Source: Streptomyces piniterrae (lineage in GTDB: Bacteria > Actinomycetota > Actinomycetes > Streptomycetales > Streptomycetaceae). Taken from it: a DNA stretch of 64,000 nt. Positions 51,331-59,845 of this stretch are shown one piece after another. Below the pieces are notes generated by a model. It worked only from the letters and a program-made list of their open reading frames with translations, was not told the DNA's origin and made no database searches. The stretch is taken from positions 278,360 through 342,359 of the forward strand of contig NZ_SUMB01000011.1 in the NCBI RefSeq assembly GCF_005048155.1, in the 5' to 3' direction. The translations under genes and the position numbers were made by a program. How positions within the stretch are numbered: the first letter of the stretch is position 1; each line of letters begins with the position of its first letter.

Positions 51331-52638
51331 TCACCGCAGCGCGCTGCCCGCGACCCACTGCGACCAGAGCATGTTCCAGCCGTTCAGGCCGTTGTCGGGC
51401 CGGACCGTCTGGTCGTCGGAGTTGACCACGTTGACGACATCGCCGAGCTGCGAGTTCTCGAAGAACCACGCGCCGTCGGTGGTGGGGTCACCGGCGCCCT
51501 TGACGTCCTTGAGGCCGATGCAGCCGTGGCTGGTGTTGGCCGTGCCGAAGACGCCCTTGCCCCAGTAGTTGCCGTGGATGAAGGTGCCGGTGGCGGACAG
51601 CCGCATGGCGTGCGGGACATCGCGGATGTCGTACTCGCCCTTGCCGTCCTTCTTGGTGAAGCCGACGGTGGAGCCGTCCATCCGGGTCTGCTCGAACTTC
51701 TCCGAGATGACCATCTGGCCGTTGTAGGTCGGGTTGTCCGCGCCGCCGGCCGAGATCGGAATGGTCCTGATCGTCTTGCCGTCGCGGACCACGGTCATCT
51801 GGTGCGACTTGGCGTCGACGGTGCTGACCTGCGAGCGGCCGACGTTGAAGGCGACGGTCTTGTCCTGGATGCCCTTGACGCCGGGAGAGGCGTAGACGTC
51901 GTCGAGGTTGAGGTCCATGGTGACCCGGGAGTTCGCCTTCCAGTACGTCTGGGGGCGGAAGTCCAGGCGGGTGTCGCTGAACCAGTGGCCGACGACCTTC
52001 TGGTTGCTGCTCGACGCGACCTTGATCGCCGACTCGACGGACCGCTTGTTGGTCACCGGCTTGTCGAAGTTGATCGACACCGGCATGCCGACGCCGACGA
52101 CGGAGCCGTCCTCGGGCGTGAAATTGCCGATGAAGCTGTTGGTCGCGGAGACGGTGGTGAAGCTGGAGTTCTCCACCGCCTTACGGCCCTGGGAGTCCAC
52201 CGCATGCGCGGTGACCTGGTACTCGGTCGAGCGGGCCAGGGCCTCGTCGGGCGTCCAGGTGGTGCCGTCGGCGGACAGCGTGCCCTCGACGGTCTGCTTC
52301 GTCGCGGAGGTCTGCTTGGCGATGACGGCGGTCATGGTGACGTCGGTCAGTTTGCCGCCACTGACCGTGACCTTGGCGTCACGGTGGATGCCCGCGTCCG
52401 GTGTGCCGTTCTTCGGCGCAATGGTGATTCTGGCGTCCGAGGAGTCCTTCGCCGCCGCCTCGTCCACCTGCTGCTGCGCCTGCTGGTGCTGGGCCTGCTG
52501 ATGCTGGGCCTTCTGGTCTCCGGCGCTGTCATCGCTGCGGGTGGCGGCATTGCCCCCACCACATGCGGCAACGGTGAGTACGCCCCCGAGCAGCGCGGCG
52601 CTGGCTATGAGGCCCTTGCGGCGCTTGCTGTCCGTCAT
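51331..52638 (-). CDS. L,D-transpeptidase lipoprotein with Ig-like domains (LdtMt2-like)
   Basis: The enzyme makes 3-3 crosslinks in peptidoglycan. The 435-residue product starts at ATG 52638 (MTDSKRRKGLI), with GGAG 9 bp upstream; ATG 52653 is an alternative. A lipoprotein signal ends at LTVAACGGG. A short Gln/His repeat (QHQQAQHQQAQ) follows, then two Ig-like domains about 65-285 and a YkuD domain about 290-420. The YkuD catalytic motif is intact: HGNYWGKGVFG...SHGCIGL, with the active Cys. It is monocistronic with its own terminator. Confidence 0.94.
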   Translation of the reverse strand: MTDSKRRKGLIASAALLGGVLTVAACGGGNAATRSDDSAGDQKAQHQQAQHQQAQQQVDEAAAKDSSDARITIAPKNGTPDAGIHRDAKVTVSGGKLTDVTMTAVIAKQTSATKQTVEGTLSADGTTWTPDEALARSTEYQVTAHAVDSQGRKAVENSSFTTVSATNSFIGNFTPEDGSVVGVGMPVSINFDKPVTNKRSVESAIKVASSSNQKVVGHWFSDTRLDFRPQTYWKANSRVTMDLNLDDVYASPGVKGIQDKTVAFNVGRSQVSTVDAKSHQMTVVRDGKTIRTIPISAGGADNPTYNGQMVISEKFEQTRMDGSTVGFTKKDGKGEYDIRDVPHAMRLSATGTFIHGNYWGKGVFGTANTSHGCIGLKDVKGAGDPTTDGAWFFENSQLGDVVNVVNSDDQTVRPDNGLNGWNMLWSQWVAGSALR

Positions 52639-52916
52639 CACACAAATCTCCATTGCTACCGATAGGAATTTCCCCGAGTTCTCTCTGCGGGCGCGGCCCT
52701 CTCGGCCGGCGCCCGACGCTGCCCTTCAGGCCGCGCCTTATGACCCCATGTTCCGTTTCGCCCCTTCCATTCCTCTACAAAATGTGGGGAAGGACACCTG
52801 TTGTCCACATAACAAACCCCCGCACGACGGGAGCCGTACGGGGGTGGCCGACAGGGGGCTGCGGGGCGGGGCGAGGGTGCGGCACGCCGCCTCGGACGAG
52901 TGCGGATGCGGGTGGC

Positions 52917-53255
52917 TCAGACCTCCTCTGCGGTGTCGTCGGCGAGATCCCACTCCGCCGCGTCCCATTCGACGTCCGGGTCGTAGTCGGTCATCTCCTC
53001 GCTGCTCCAGGAAGCCTGCGCGAGTTCGGTGCCCGGCACGGTGGCGACGAGGTCGAACGGGTCGACGAGGTACGCGAGCGCCTCCGCCGGGTCCTCCTTG
53101 ACCGTGGCCACGGCCTGCCGCCGTTCCTCGTCGGGCAGCGAGGGGTCGCCGCCGATGTGGTCGAGGGCGGCGCCGGTCAGCTGGCCGACGTCGGTGACCT
53201 CCATGACCAGTTCGACATGAAGCCGTACAAAACGTGATGTCTCACCATTGCTCAT
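52917..53255 (-). CDS. Hypothetical acidic protein, 112 residues
   Basis: No family recognised. The protein (MSNGETSRFVRLHVELVMEV) is small, soluble and acidic, ending in a Trp/Asp/Glu-rich tail (DYDPDVEWDAAEWDLAD). The middle is helical (PDEERRQAVATVKEDPAEALAYL). No signal peptide or Cys is present. Codon usage is normal for the region. It is divergent from the sortase-substrate gene. Confidence 0.72.
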   Translation of the reverse strand: MSNGETSRFVRLHVELVMEVTDVGQLTGAALDHIGGDPSLPDEERRQAVATVKEDPAEALAYLVDPFDLVATVPGTELAQASWSSEEMTDYDPDVEWDAAEWDLADDTAEEV

Positions 53256-53311
53256 GTCACGGAGCTAAGCACCTACACGTCCTGACTTCCCCGCGACCCG
53301 CTGCGGTCATT

Positions 53312-53343
53312 AACATCTGAGGTCAACAACATCTGAGGTCAAC
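53312..53343 (+). repeat. Perfect tandem 16-bp repeat before the sortase-substrate gene
   Basis: AACATCTGAGGTCAAC occurs twice with no spacer (53312-53327, 53328-53343). It ends 34 bp before GTG 53378, where a promoter or operator would be expected, and could bind a dimer on one face of the DNA. Confidence 0.85.
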
Positions 53344-53377
53344 GGCGATATGCCGCGCCCACAGGGGGGATCGTTCT

Positions 53378-53752
53378 GTGACCGCACGACGACCACTGCT
53401 GACCGCCACCGCCGCGGGAACGGTGTTGTTCGCCCTGTGGTTCGTACCGTCCGCGAACGCGTTCATGGGAGACGGTGGAACAGCCGATTCCGCACTGCGG
53501 GTCGCCGCGACGAGCAAGACCCGCGAGTCCGTCCAAGCCGACCGGCCCCTCGACGGCCGGCATGCCCGCCCCGACGCTCCGGCCGGTCGGGCCGGCGGCG
53601 CGCAGAGCTCCGGCGCCTCCCCGCAGCACCTCCTGGCCGACACCGGCAGCCCGAACACCACGCCGTATGTGATCGGCGGCGCGGCCTGCCTCGCCCTCGG
53701 CGCCGGCCTGGTGACGTACTCGGTCCGCCGCACCCGCGACGAGACCTGCTGA
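53378..53752 (+). CDS. Small cell-wall protein with LAxTG sortase signal
   Basis: The 124-residue protein starts at GTG 53378, 7 bp after AGGGGGGA. A signal peptide spans about 1-28 (TAAGTVLFALWFVPSANA). The C-terminus has LADTG (86-90), a hydrophobic helix (YVIGGAACLALGAGLVTY) and a basic tail (SVRRTRDETC), the full sorting signal of class E sortases. The mature part is only about 58 residues, Ala/Arg/Gly-rich, with no known domain. It should be anchored to peptidoglycan by a sortase encoded elsewhere. Confidence 0.82.
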   Translation: MTARRPLLTATAAGTVLFALWFVPSANAFMGDGGTADSALRVAATSKTRESVQADRPLDGRHARPDAPAGRAGGAQSSGASPQHLLADTGSPNTTPYVIGGAACLALGAGLVTYSVRRTRDETC

Positions 53753-53854
53753 GCGGCCCGTCCGCCTGACGCGACGAACGGGCCGACTGCCCCTGTCCCC
53801 TGTCCTCCGAAGCCGCTAAGGCCTGTCCTACGGGGCAGGGTCGGAAAAAGGCGG

Positions 53855-55399
53855 CTAGGCCAGCTCGCCGGTGACCGACTCCGCCGCCGCGACCAGCTTC
53901 CCGGCCCGCACGAACGCGTACGCGCCCTCCAGGTCCGGCGCCAGGAAGCGGTCCTCGCCCGGCCCCTCGATGCCCGCGGCGCGCACCGCGTCCAGCACCG
54001 CGCGGCTGGCGGGCGCCGGTGTGAGCCCGTCGCGCATCTCGATGGCCCGGGTCGCCGTGTAGAGCTCGACGGCGATGATCCGGGTCAGGTTGTCGACCGC
54101 GGTACGCAGCTTGCGCGCCGCCGACCAGCCCATCGAGACATGGTCCTCCTGCATGGCGGAGGACGGGATGGAGTCCACCGACGCGGGCGCCGCCAGCCGC
54201 TTCAGCTCGCTGACCAGCGCGGCCTGCGTGTACTGGGCGATCATCAGGCCGGAGTCGACGCCCGGGTCGCCGGCCAGGAAGGCGGGCAGCCCGTGCGAGC
54301 GGTTCTTGTCCAGGAGGCGGTCCGTACGGCGCTCCGCGATGGAGCCGAGGTCGGCCGCGGCGACGGCGAGGAAGTCCAGGACGTAGGCGACCGGCGCGCC
54401 GTGGAAGTTGCCGTTGGACTCGACCCGGCCGTCCGCCAGGACGACGGGGTTGTCGACGGCGGCGGCCAGCTCGCGGTCGGCGACCAGCCGGGCGTGGTCG
54501 AGGGTGTCCCGGCCGGCGCCGGCGACCTGCGGAGCGCAGCGGATGGAATAGGCGTCCTGGACGCGCGGGGCGTCGTCCTGGTGGTGGCCGGTGAAGCCCG
54601 AACCGGCCAGCACCTTCAGCATGTTGGCGGCCGAGGCGGCCTGGCCCGGGTGCGGGCGGATGGCGTGCAGCTCGGCCGCGAGGACCTTGTCCGTGCCGAG
54701 CAGCGCCTCCAGGGAGAGCGCGGCCGTGATGTCCGCCGAGGTGAACAGCCGGGCGAGGTCCGCGCAGGCCATGACCAGCATGCCGAGCATGCCGTCGGTG
54801 CCGTTGAGGAGCGCCAGGCCCTCCTTCTCGCGCAGTTCGACGGGCTCGATGCCGTGCTCGGCGAGCAGCTCGCCGGCCGGCCGTACGACACCGTCGGGGC
54901 CCTCGGCGTCGCCCTCGCCCATCAGCGTCAGCGCGCAGTGCGAGAGCGGGGCGAGGTCGCCGGAGCAGCCGAGCGAGCCGTATTCGTGCACGACCGGGGT
55001 GATGCCGGCGTTGAGTATGGCGGCCATCGTCTCGACGACGAGCGGGCGGACGCCGGTGTGCCCGGAGGCGAGGGTCTTCAGGCGCAGGAACATCAGGGCG
55101 CGGACGACCTCGCGCTCGACCCGCGGGCCCATGCCGGCCGCGTGCGAGCGCACGATGTTGCGCTGGAGCTGGGCGCGCAGCTCGGGGCTGATGTGGCGTA
55201 CGGCCAGGGCGCCGAAGCCGGTGGAGACGCCGTATACCGGGTCCGGTTTGGCGGCGAGCTCGTCGATGAAGGCGCGGGAGCGGGCGACGGCGGCGAGGGC
55301 CTCCTGGGACAGCTCGATCCGGGCCGCGCCACGGGCCACCGCGATGACGTCCTGTGCGGTCGTGCCGGACGTCCCCAGCACCACAGTGTGCATATCCAT
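53855..55399 (-). CDS. hutH: Histidine ammonia-lyase
   Basis: The enzyme converts histidine to urocanate, the first step of histidine use. The 514-residue product is the normal length. The self-made MIO cofactor comes from residues Cys145-Ser146-Gly147 in GCSGDLAPL; most family members have Ala-Ser-Gly, and Cys at this place occurs in Streptomyces enzymes. GSLGCSGDLAPLSHCALTLMG and FHGAPVAYVLDF are diagnostic. ATG 55399 or ATG 55393 can start it. No other hut gene is adjacent. Confidence 0.95.
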   Translation of the reverse strand: MDMHTVVLGTSGTTAQDVIAVARGAARIELSQEALAAVARSRAFIDELAAKPDPVYGVSTGFGALAVRHISPELRAQLQRNIVRSHAAGMGPRVEREVVRALMFLRLKTLASGHTGVRPLVVETMAAILNAGITPVVHEYGSLGCSGDLAPLSHCALTLMGEGDAEGPDGVVRPAGELLAEHGIEPVELREKEGLALLNGTDGMLGMLVMACADLARLFTSADITAALSLEALLGTDKVLAAELHAIRPHPGQAASAANMLKVLAGSGFTGHHQDDAPRVQDAYSIRCAPQVAGAGRDTLDHARLVADRELAAAVDNPVVLADGRVESNGNFHGAPVAYVLDFLAVAAADLGSIAERRTDRLLDKNRSHGLPAFLAGDPGVDSGLMIAQYTQAALVSELKRLAAPASVDSIPSSAMQEDHVSMGWSAARKLRTAVDNLTRIIAVELYTATRAIEMRDGLTPAPASRAVLDAVRAAGIEGPGEDRFLAPDLEGAYAFVRAGKLVAAAESVTGELA

Positions 55400-55490
55400 A
55401 TTCAGGCACCCTAGAGACTGAATCGCCGGATGTCACCACCGGATTTCCGGATCACCCCTTACCGCGCCCTCACCGCGCCCTTGAGCGGCC

Positions 55491-56666
55491 TCACCTCCGG
55501 AACCGCCGACGCTCAGGACCGGACGGCGGCTCCTGGGAGTCCGCGAGCCTTATGACCGGATCCTCGTCCGGACCACCCGCCCGGCCGGCGACCACCGGTT
55601 CACCCGCCTGCGCCGCCTTGGCCCGGTACTGGGCCGCGTCCGCGAGACGGAAGAGCCGGCGGGCGGTCTGCACCGGACCGATCGGATCGCCCGTCGACGC
55701 GACCCCCACCGACACCCCCTCACCGAGGTCCAACTCCCCCGCCCGGTCGCACAGTTCGCCCGCCACCTTGACCACCGCGTCGGACGGCGGGCCGACCGCC
55801 AGCAGACAGAACTCGTCGCCGCCGAGCCGCGCCGCGAGCGTGCCCGGCAGTATCGCGCCGCACAAGGACAGCACCGACCCGAACCGCTCCAGCAACCGGT
55901 CCCCGATGGCATGGCCACGCGTGTCGTTCACCCGCTTCAGCCCGTTCAGATCACACACCACCAAGCTGACCACCGCACCATCCCTTCGATGCAGTTCCAA
56001 CGCCTCATCCAGCCTCATATCCACCGCACGGCGGTTGGCGAGGCCGGTCAGCGCGTCGGTGAAGGCGAGCCGGCGGGCCTCCGCGAGCCGCTCGGTCTGC
56101 GCGATCCCGGCCGCGGCCACGGCCGCCAGCACGGTCGCGAAGTCGGCGTCCGCCCGACCGAAGGCCGGCTCGCCGATCCGCCGCGCCACATACAGCTCAC
56201 CCCAGGCCCGGCCGTGCAGCACGATCGGCGCGACGACACAGCAGCCGCGACCCCGGCGGCGCAGCGTGGCCACCCGCTGCTGATTGGAGAAACCGTCGTC
56301 CCGCGGACCATCGGCGGTCTCCACCCAAGCATTGGGCTCACCTCCGCCGGCCCACTGCTCATGCAGAAAGCCGACGATCTCCGGAAACTGATGCACCGGA
56401 TACATCTCATCCTCCGGGAACTCCCTCTCATCCCGGCCGAGTTCACCGACATTGACCAGCACCCGCAGCTTGCCCAGCTCACGCTCCCACTTCGAGACGG
56501 CAGCGAAGGAACCCCCCAGCGCCTGCCGCACCCCCTGCGCCGCGGCCCGGGCCGATTCACGCAGGGTGTGCGCGGCCGCCATCGCCTGCGCCAGCTCCAC
56601 CACAGCCCGCAGCCTCACATCGCCCTCGACCGTCACCGGATCCTCACATTCCGTCACCGTGAGCAC
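55491..56666 (-). CDS. GAF-GGDEF diguanylate cyclase
   Basis: The protein makes cyclic di-GMP. I take GTG 56666 (VLTVTECEDPV), giving 391 residues; the frame is open to 56726 and GTG 56636 is also possible. A GAF domain covers about 30-210 (PIVLHGRAWGELYVAR). The GGDEF domain follows, with FTDALTGLANRRA and an intact active site RLGGDEFCLLA. The RxxD product-inhibition site is absent, as the segment before GGDEF reads LPGTLAA. No EAL domain or membrane helix is present. In Streptomyces, c-di-GMP holds back development through BldD. It lies upstream of hutH on the same strand, 91 bp away. Confidence 0.9.
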   Translation of the reverse strand: MLTVTECEDPVTVEGDVRLRAVVELAQAMAAAHTLRESARAAAQGVRQALGGSFAAVSKWERELGKLRVLVNVGELGRDEREFPEDEMYPVHQFPEIVGFLHEQWAGGGEPNAWVETADGPRDDGFSNQQRVATLRRRGRGCCVVAPIVLHGRAWGELYVARRIGEPAFGRADADFATVLAAVAAAGIAQTERLAEARRLAFTDALTGLANRRAVDMRLDEALELHRRDGAVVSLVVCDLNGLKRVNDTRGHAIGDRLLERFGSVLSLCGAILPGTLAARLGGDEFCLLAVGPPSDAVVKVAGELCDRAGELDLGEGVSVGVASTGDPIGPVQTARRLFRLADAAQYRAKAAQAGEPVVAGRAGGPDEDPVIRLADSQEPPSGPERRRFRR

Positions 56667-57107
56667 GCTCTGTACTACAGCGTAGAAATGTTTAACCCGT
56701 TTCGCCCGTTTCCGTGCGGATTCCACGCCAGGGGGTCATCCTGGCGCCTGGGGATGGGGGCCTACTGACCTGCGGCGCTGCGGGGCCGCTCCGGGCGGCG
56801 GGAAGACCTGCGACGAGGTCGGCGGCCAGGTACGCGCCCGTAGACCCCTTGAGCGTGAGCACCAAGGCCGTGGCGGGTCGGCGGTCCCGCCCGGTGTACA
56901 GAGGCACCGGGCGGGACCTGTTTCCCTCACCGCGCAAGGCGCGGCATCCCTCAGGGGAGCCCGGGAGGCTCCCCGCGGGACGGACCGGGGCCGGGAGTGA
57001 GCCCGTCGGCTCAGGCGGGATAGGCACTGTCCCTGCTCAGGGCTGGTCCGGTCGGGGGAAGTGTGCGGGCGGGTGGCCAGAGCCACGCCACAGAGCCCCG
57101 CCCTGAT
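56667..57107. other. Gene-free boundary with several hairpins
   Basis: No supported gene in 440 bp. Hairpins: CGCCAG-N9-CTGGCG (56726-56746), a strong 13-bp stem GTCCCGCCCGGTG-N8 (56884-56917) followed on the plus strand by CTGTTTCCC, and GGGGAGCC-N5-GGCTCCCC (56954-56974). It separates the core genes from the accessory block. No tRNA end or clear attachment repeat was seen. Confidence 0.6.
56884..56917. terminator. Hairpin, 13-bp stem, likely terminator of the accessory minus-strand operon
   Basis: The arms GTCCCGCCCGGTG and CACCGGGCGGGAC pair perfectly around TACAGAGG. It lies 191 bp beyond the last gene of the 57.1-58.3 kb minus-strand operon and upstream of the GGDEF gene, so it could insulate the two. 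Confidence 0.62.
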
Positions 57108-57365
57108 CTACGTGGCCGACGGTGCACCGTTGGCCGTCGGGTTGGTCACGTTGGCCATGTTGGCGTTGAAGTACTGGAACGCGCTCAGCTCATAGGCGCT
57201 GTGATGCGTGGCGCCCGCGTGCCGGAGGCACCACGTCTGCCCGTCGTCGGCATCGGCCGTGTCCGCCGACCGCTCCCCGCACGTGAGGCACCTGCCGAAG
57301 TACCGCACGGCTGTGTCTGGCATGGCCGACAGCGTCCAGTCAACAAACCGGTACCGCGCCCTCAT
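57108..57365 (-). CDS. DUF7848-like small protein
   Basis: The 85-residue protein (MRARYRFVDWTLSAMPDTA) has a CLTCGERS zinc-binding-like pair and WCLRHAGATHHSAYEL. This arrangement (YRF.DW..., C..C, W...HAG) is common in small Streptomyces accessory proteins now grouped as DUF7848; the family call is from memory. Function is unknown. Its ATG overlaps the upstream stop by 4 bases, so it is translated as part of the four-gene operon 58310-57108. Confidence 0.68.
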   Translation of the reverse strand: MRARYRFVDWTLSAMPDTAVRYFGRCLTCGERSADTADADDGQTWCLRHAGATHHSAYELSAFQYFNANMANVTNPTANGAPSAT

Positions 57366-57619
57366 CGTGCGCTTCCCGGTCGGTTCGGAAGGACGTTGCC
57401 CTCTGCGCGAGCGGCGGCGATGGACTCGGCGAGGCGGCGCCGCATCGCCGCCAGCTCCGCCTCGGTCAGCTCATCCACCCAGGCTGTACGGGCCTTGCAG
57501 TCCGCACGCAGGCGATCAAGCTGGCGGTACAGCTCCCGTTGACTGACGTACCGTCCCCAGGTCTCCTCCGCCCAGTCGCACAGCCGTGACCACGCACCGG
57601 CGCATCGTCCCCGGATCAT
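57362..57619 (-). CDS. Hypothetical helical protein, 85 residues
   Basis: No family recognised. The protein (MIRGRCAGAWSRLCDWAEETW) is almost all helix, with a probable coiled coil at about 26-70 (QRELYRQLDRLRADCKARTAWVDELTEAELAAMRRRL). It shares 4-base overlaps with both neighbours, showing strict coupling in the operon. A structural or adaptor role for the neighbouring proteins is possible but unproven. Confidence 0.68.
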   Translation of the reverse strand: MIRGRCAGAWSRLCDWAEETWGRYVSQRELYRQLDRLRADCKARTAWVDELTEAELAAMRRRLAESIAAARAEGNVLPNRPGSAR

Positions 57620-57993
57620 CCGAACACCTCCGCCGGAAGCTGCGGCCCGTCGCCGTCGGCGTTCGTGCCGGAGCCGTCATAGTCGGGTGCGGGCAGACGC
57701 GCGCCCCGGCTGTCGGCGATGCGCCGCACGGCGTCGAGACACTGCAGCACTGCCCGCAGCGCATGCCGTAGTGCGTGCTCCCCGGCCTTACGGTCGTCCA
57801 GTACGGCCTGCGCGCCGTTGATCACGTCGGCGGCGTCGCGCAACTGGTGCGCCTCGATCTCGTCCGCGATCCGTGACAGCGCGCCCCCGAGCTCGCTCGC
57901 GCTCAGGAAGCACGGGTTGCCGTCTTCGCCCTCCCACGGCAGCAACCGAACCCGCGAGACGGGTGATTGGGTGTCAGTCCGGTCGTAGCTCAT
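57616..57993 (-). CDS. Hypothetical protein, 125 residues
   Basis: No family recognised. It starts at ATG 57993 (MSYDRTDTQSPVSRVRLLPWEG), whose first base overlaps the TGA of the upstream gene, with GGAGG 11 bp upstream. The N-terminal part has GNPCFLSASELGGALSRIADEIE; the middle is helical (GAQAVLDDRKAGEHALRHALRAVLQCLDAVRRIAD). The tail is acidic and Gly-rich. Comparable short proteins occur beside XRE-DUF397 regulators in many streptomycetes. Confidence 0.7.
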   Translation of the reverse strand: MSYDRTDTQSPVSRVRLLPWEGEDGNPCFLSASELGGALSRIADEIEAHQLRDAADVINGAQAVLDDRKAGEHALRHALRAVLQCLDAVRRIADSRGARLPAPDYDGSGTNADGDGPQLPAEVFG

Positions 57994-58310
57994 CAGGCAG
58001 CCACCTCCACTCCGTGGATCCAGCGCGGTCCGGCATCGATGCCGTGCACGGCCAGCCACAACGCCCGCCGCCGCCCACGCTGCAAGCGTCGTTCCTGCAG
58101 TTCCTCGGGGGTGAGGACGTACGGGCGGATGAGGGCGGTGTCCTCGCCGCGCAGCAGCCCCGGCCGTCCGACGGGCACGGGGGGAACCACGAGCGTCGGT
58201 GCCTCCTCGTGCACCACAACAGGCAATGAACCGGCGGTCCGGTGACGCCCTCGCGCGGGCAGTAACAGCCGCAACAGCAGTTCGAAGATCCACGCGCTAT
58301 GTTTGCGCAT
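57993..58310 (-). CDS. Hypothetical basic protein, first gene of the small operon
   Basis: The 105-residue protein starts at ATG 58310 (MRKHSAWIFELLLRLLLPARGRHR) with GGGAGG 8 bp upstream. The N-terminus is hydrophobic but short; the C-terminal half is charged (LRGEDTALIRPYVLTPEELQERRLQRGRRRALWLAVHGID). Similar proteins recur in Streptomyces next to XRE/DUF5753 genes. No known function. It is divergent from the XRE regulator at 58591 and is probably controlled by it. Confidence 0.72.
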   Translation of the reverse strand: MRKHSAWIFELLLRLLLPARGRHRTAGSLPVVVHEEAPTLVVPPVPVGRPGLLRGEDTALIRPYVLTPEELQERRLQRGRRRALWLAVHGIDAGPRWIHGVEVAA

Positions 58311-58590
58311 GTCGTCAACCTCCCAGGGGTTGGTGGCCACGCCCCCGGACGTTCGCCGCTCCAGCAACGTCGCGGGGGTCTTGTCGTGTCTCGCCCCGAG
58401 CGATTTCCAGGGCTCAACCACCGTGACGCTCCGCCCGCCGAACTGGCAACAGAATCTGCAATGAACCACCCGCTGGGCAGAAAATGGCACATGCCGACGC
58501 CGACGCAATGACTGGTGCGGCGAACAGTTGCCGTGCGATGCTGCGCACATCGCCGCGAAACACGGGCAGTTGAGCCGGGAAGGCGGGTAC

Positions 58591-59463
58591 ATGGCGGCAC
58601 AGCACAGGCCGACAGCACGACGCATCGCTCTAGGTCATGAACTGCGTGAACTACGCAAACAGGCAGGGCTAAGCCTCCTGGAGGCTGTACAGGGACTACC
58701 GTTCAGCGACACGAAGCTGCAACGGGTCGAGACGGGACTCCAGGATCTGCGCAGCGCTGGTGACTTGCGGAAGCTTCTGACCCGGTACGGGGTAACCGAC
58801 GACGAAGACGTTGAAAGGCTGGTTGCAACCCAGCGAGGTGCGTCCAGTCAGGAGTGGTGGACAGACCACACCGGGTACATGTCTTCGGGGATGCCTCGAT
58901 TCCTCGGCATCGAGGCAGCGGCCCTGGAAATCCGCGCCTACCATCCAATGCTGGTGTTCGGTCTGTTGCAGACCGAGGCATACGCGCGGATCCGGCATGA
59001 GCAGGCCAAACCAATTGATGAGACAACGAGTGAGTTCGTTGATCACAACGTGCAGATGAGGATGAAGCGAAAGGAGGCCCTGACGCGAGATGGGGACCCG
59101 CTGAAGCTTTGGGTGATTCTCAACGAGCCCGCTCTCCGTTACGTCGTCGGCGATGCCGACGTGATGCGCGAGCAGTACGGCGAGATCAACAAGCTGGCGA
59201 CGTTGGACAACGTGACTGTGCAGGTGCTCCCCCAGACGATGCGCGGATACCTGCCCGTTCACGACTTCATGATCCTGAACCTTGGCGACACAATGCCGTC
59301 AACGGTCCAAGTGGACACCGCCTTTGGCGTTGCGTCGCTATCCGACAAGCCCCGAGAAGTCGGCAAGTTCTCGCGAAGGTTCGAGGCGCTGTCAAGGTCG
59401 GCTCTGCCTCCAGAGGACACCCCGCAGTTCCTACACCAACTATCCCGAGAGATCACAGAATGA
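58591..59463 (+). CDS. XRE/DUF5753 regulator (Scr1/WhiJ type)
   Basis: The 290-residue protein starts at ATG 58591 with AAGGCGGG upstream. A helix-turn-helix lies at about 10-65 (ALGHELRELRKQAGLSLLEAV, FSDTKLQRVETG), followed by DUF5753 (ARYHPMLVFGLLQTEAYAR-like AYHPMLVFGLLQTEAYAR, YLPVHDFMILNLGD). This pairing defines Scr1/WhiJ-like proteins, which act with a DUF397 partner in development or as a toxin-antitoxin-like pair. The DUF397 gene overlaps its end by 4 bases. It is divergent from a small operon that it may regulate. Confidence 0.93.
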   Translation: MAAQHRPTARRIALGHELRELRKQAGLSLLEAVQGLPFSDTKLQRVETGLQDLRSAGDLRKLLTRYGVTDDEDVERLVATQRGASSQEWWTDHTGYMSSGMPRFLGIEAAALEIRAYHPMLVFGLLQTEAYARIRHEQAKPIDETTSEFVDHNVQMRMKRKEALTRDGDPLKLWVILNEPALRYVVGDADVMREQYGEINKLATLDNVTVQVLPQTMRGYLPVHDFMILNLGDTMPSTVQVDTAFGVASLSDKPREVGKFSRRFEALSRSALPPEDTPQFLHQLSREITE

Positions 59464-59687
59464 CCTCCCACACCCGCATACTGATGGACCGAGACCTCGC
59501 CGGTATCGACTGGTTCAAGTCGTCCTACAGCGACAACGGCACCGCCTGCGTAGAGGTCGCCAACGGCCTCCCCGGCATCGTCCCGGTCCGCGACAGCAAG
59601 AACCCCCACGGCCCCGCGCTGGTTTTCTCGGCAAGCGGCTGGTCATCGTTCATCGCAGCGGTCAAGCGCGAGGAATACACCACCTGA
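59460..59687 (+). CDS. DUF397 protein, partner of the XRE regulator
   Basis: The 75-residue protein (MTSHTRILMDRDLAGIDWFKSSYSDN) has the DUF397 hallmarks WFKSSYS, ACVEVA, VRDSKNPHGPALVFS and WSSFIAAVK. Members pair with WhiJ-like regulators and modulate their DNA binding. The ATGA overlap with the XRE gene enforces equal translation. A terminator hairpin follows 28 bp after the stop. Confidence 0.95.
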   Translation: MTSHTRILMDRDLAGIDWFKSSYSDNGTACVEVANGLPGIVPVRDSKNPHGPALVFSASGWSSFIAAVKREEYTT

Positions 59688-59714
59688 GCAGCACCCAGAA
59701 GCGCCCCAAGTCAA

Positions 59715-59740
59715 CGGCCCCCACCGCCCGGCGGGGGCCG
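59715..59740 (+). terminator. Hairpin terminator after the DUF397 gene
   Basis: An 8-bp stem CGGCCCCC/GGGGGCCG with a 10-base loop, 28 bp after the stop. No U tract is present, as is common in Streptomyces. Confidence 0.7.
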
Positions 59741-59845
59741 CTGCCGCCCCCGGACCAAGCGGCTCGTGGAGGATTTGCGGGTGCTGGGCGCAGGCAGTGC
59801 CGAGGGCCGCTTGCGGGCGTTGGCGAACCGTTGTGGACTGCTCGG

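Noticed and set aside
55340..55490. hutH and the GGDEF gene as a certain operon
   Set aside because: They share a strand with a 91-bp gap, but no overlap or coupling signal is present, so co-transcription is only possible.
56667..57107. Integration (att) site at the edge of the accessory block
   Set aside because: No tRNA end, no integrase gene, and no direct repeat shared with the other edge was found.
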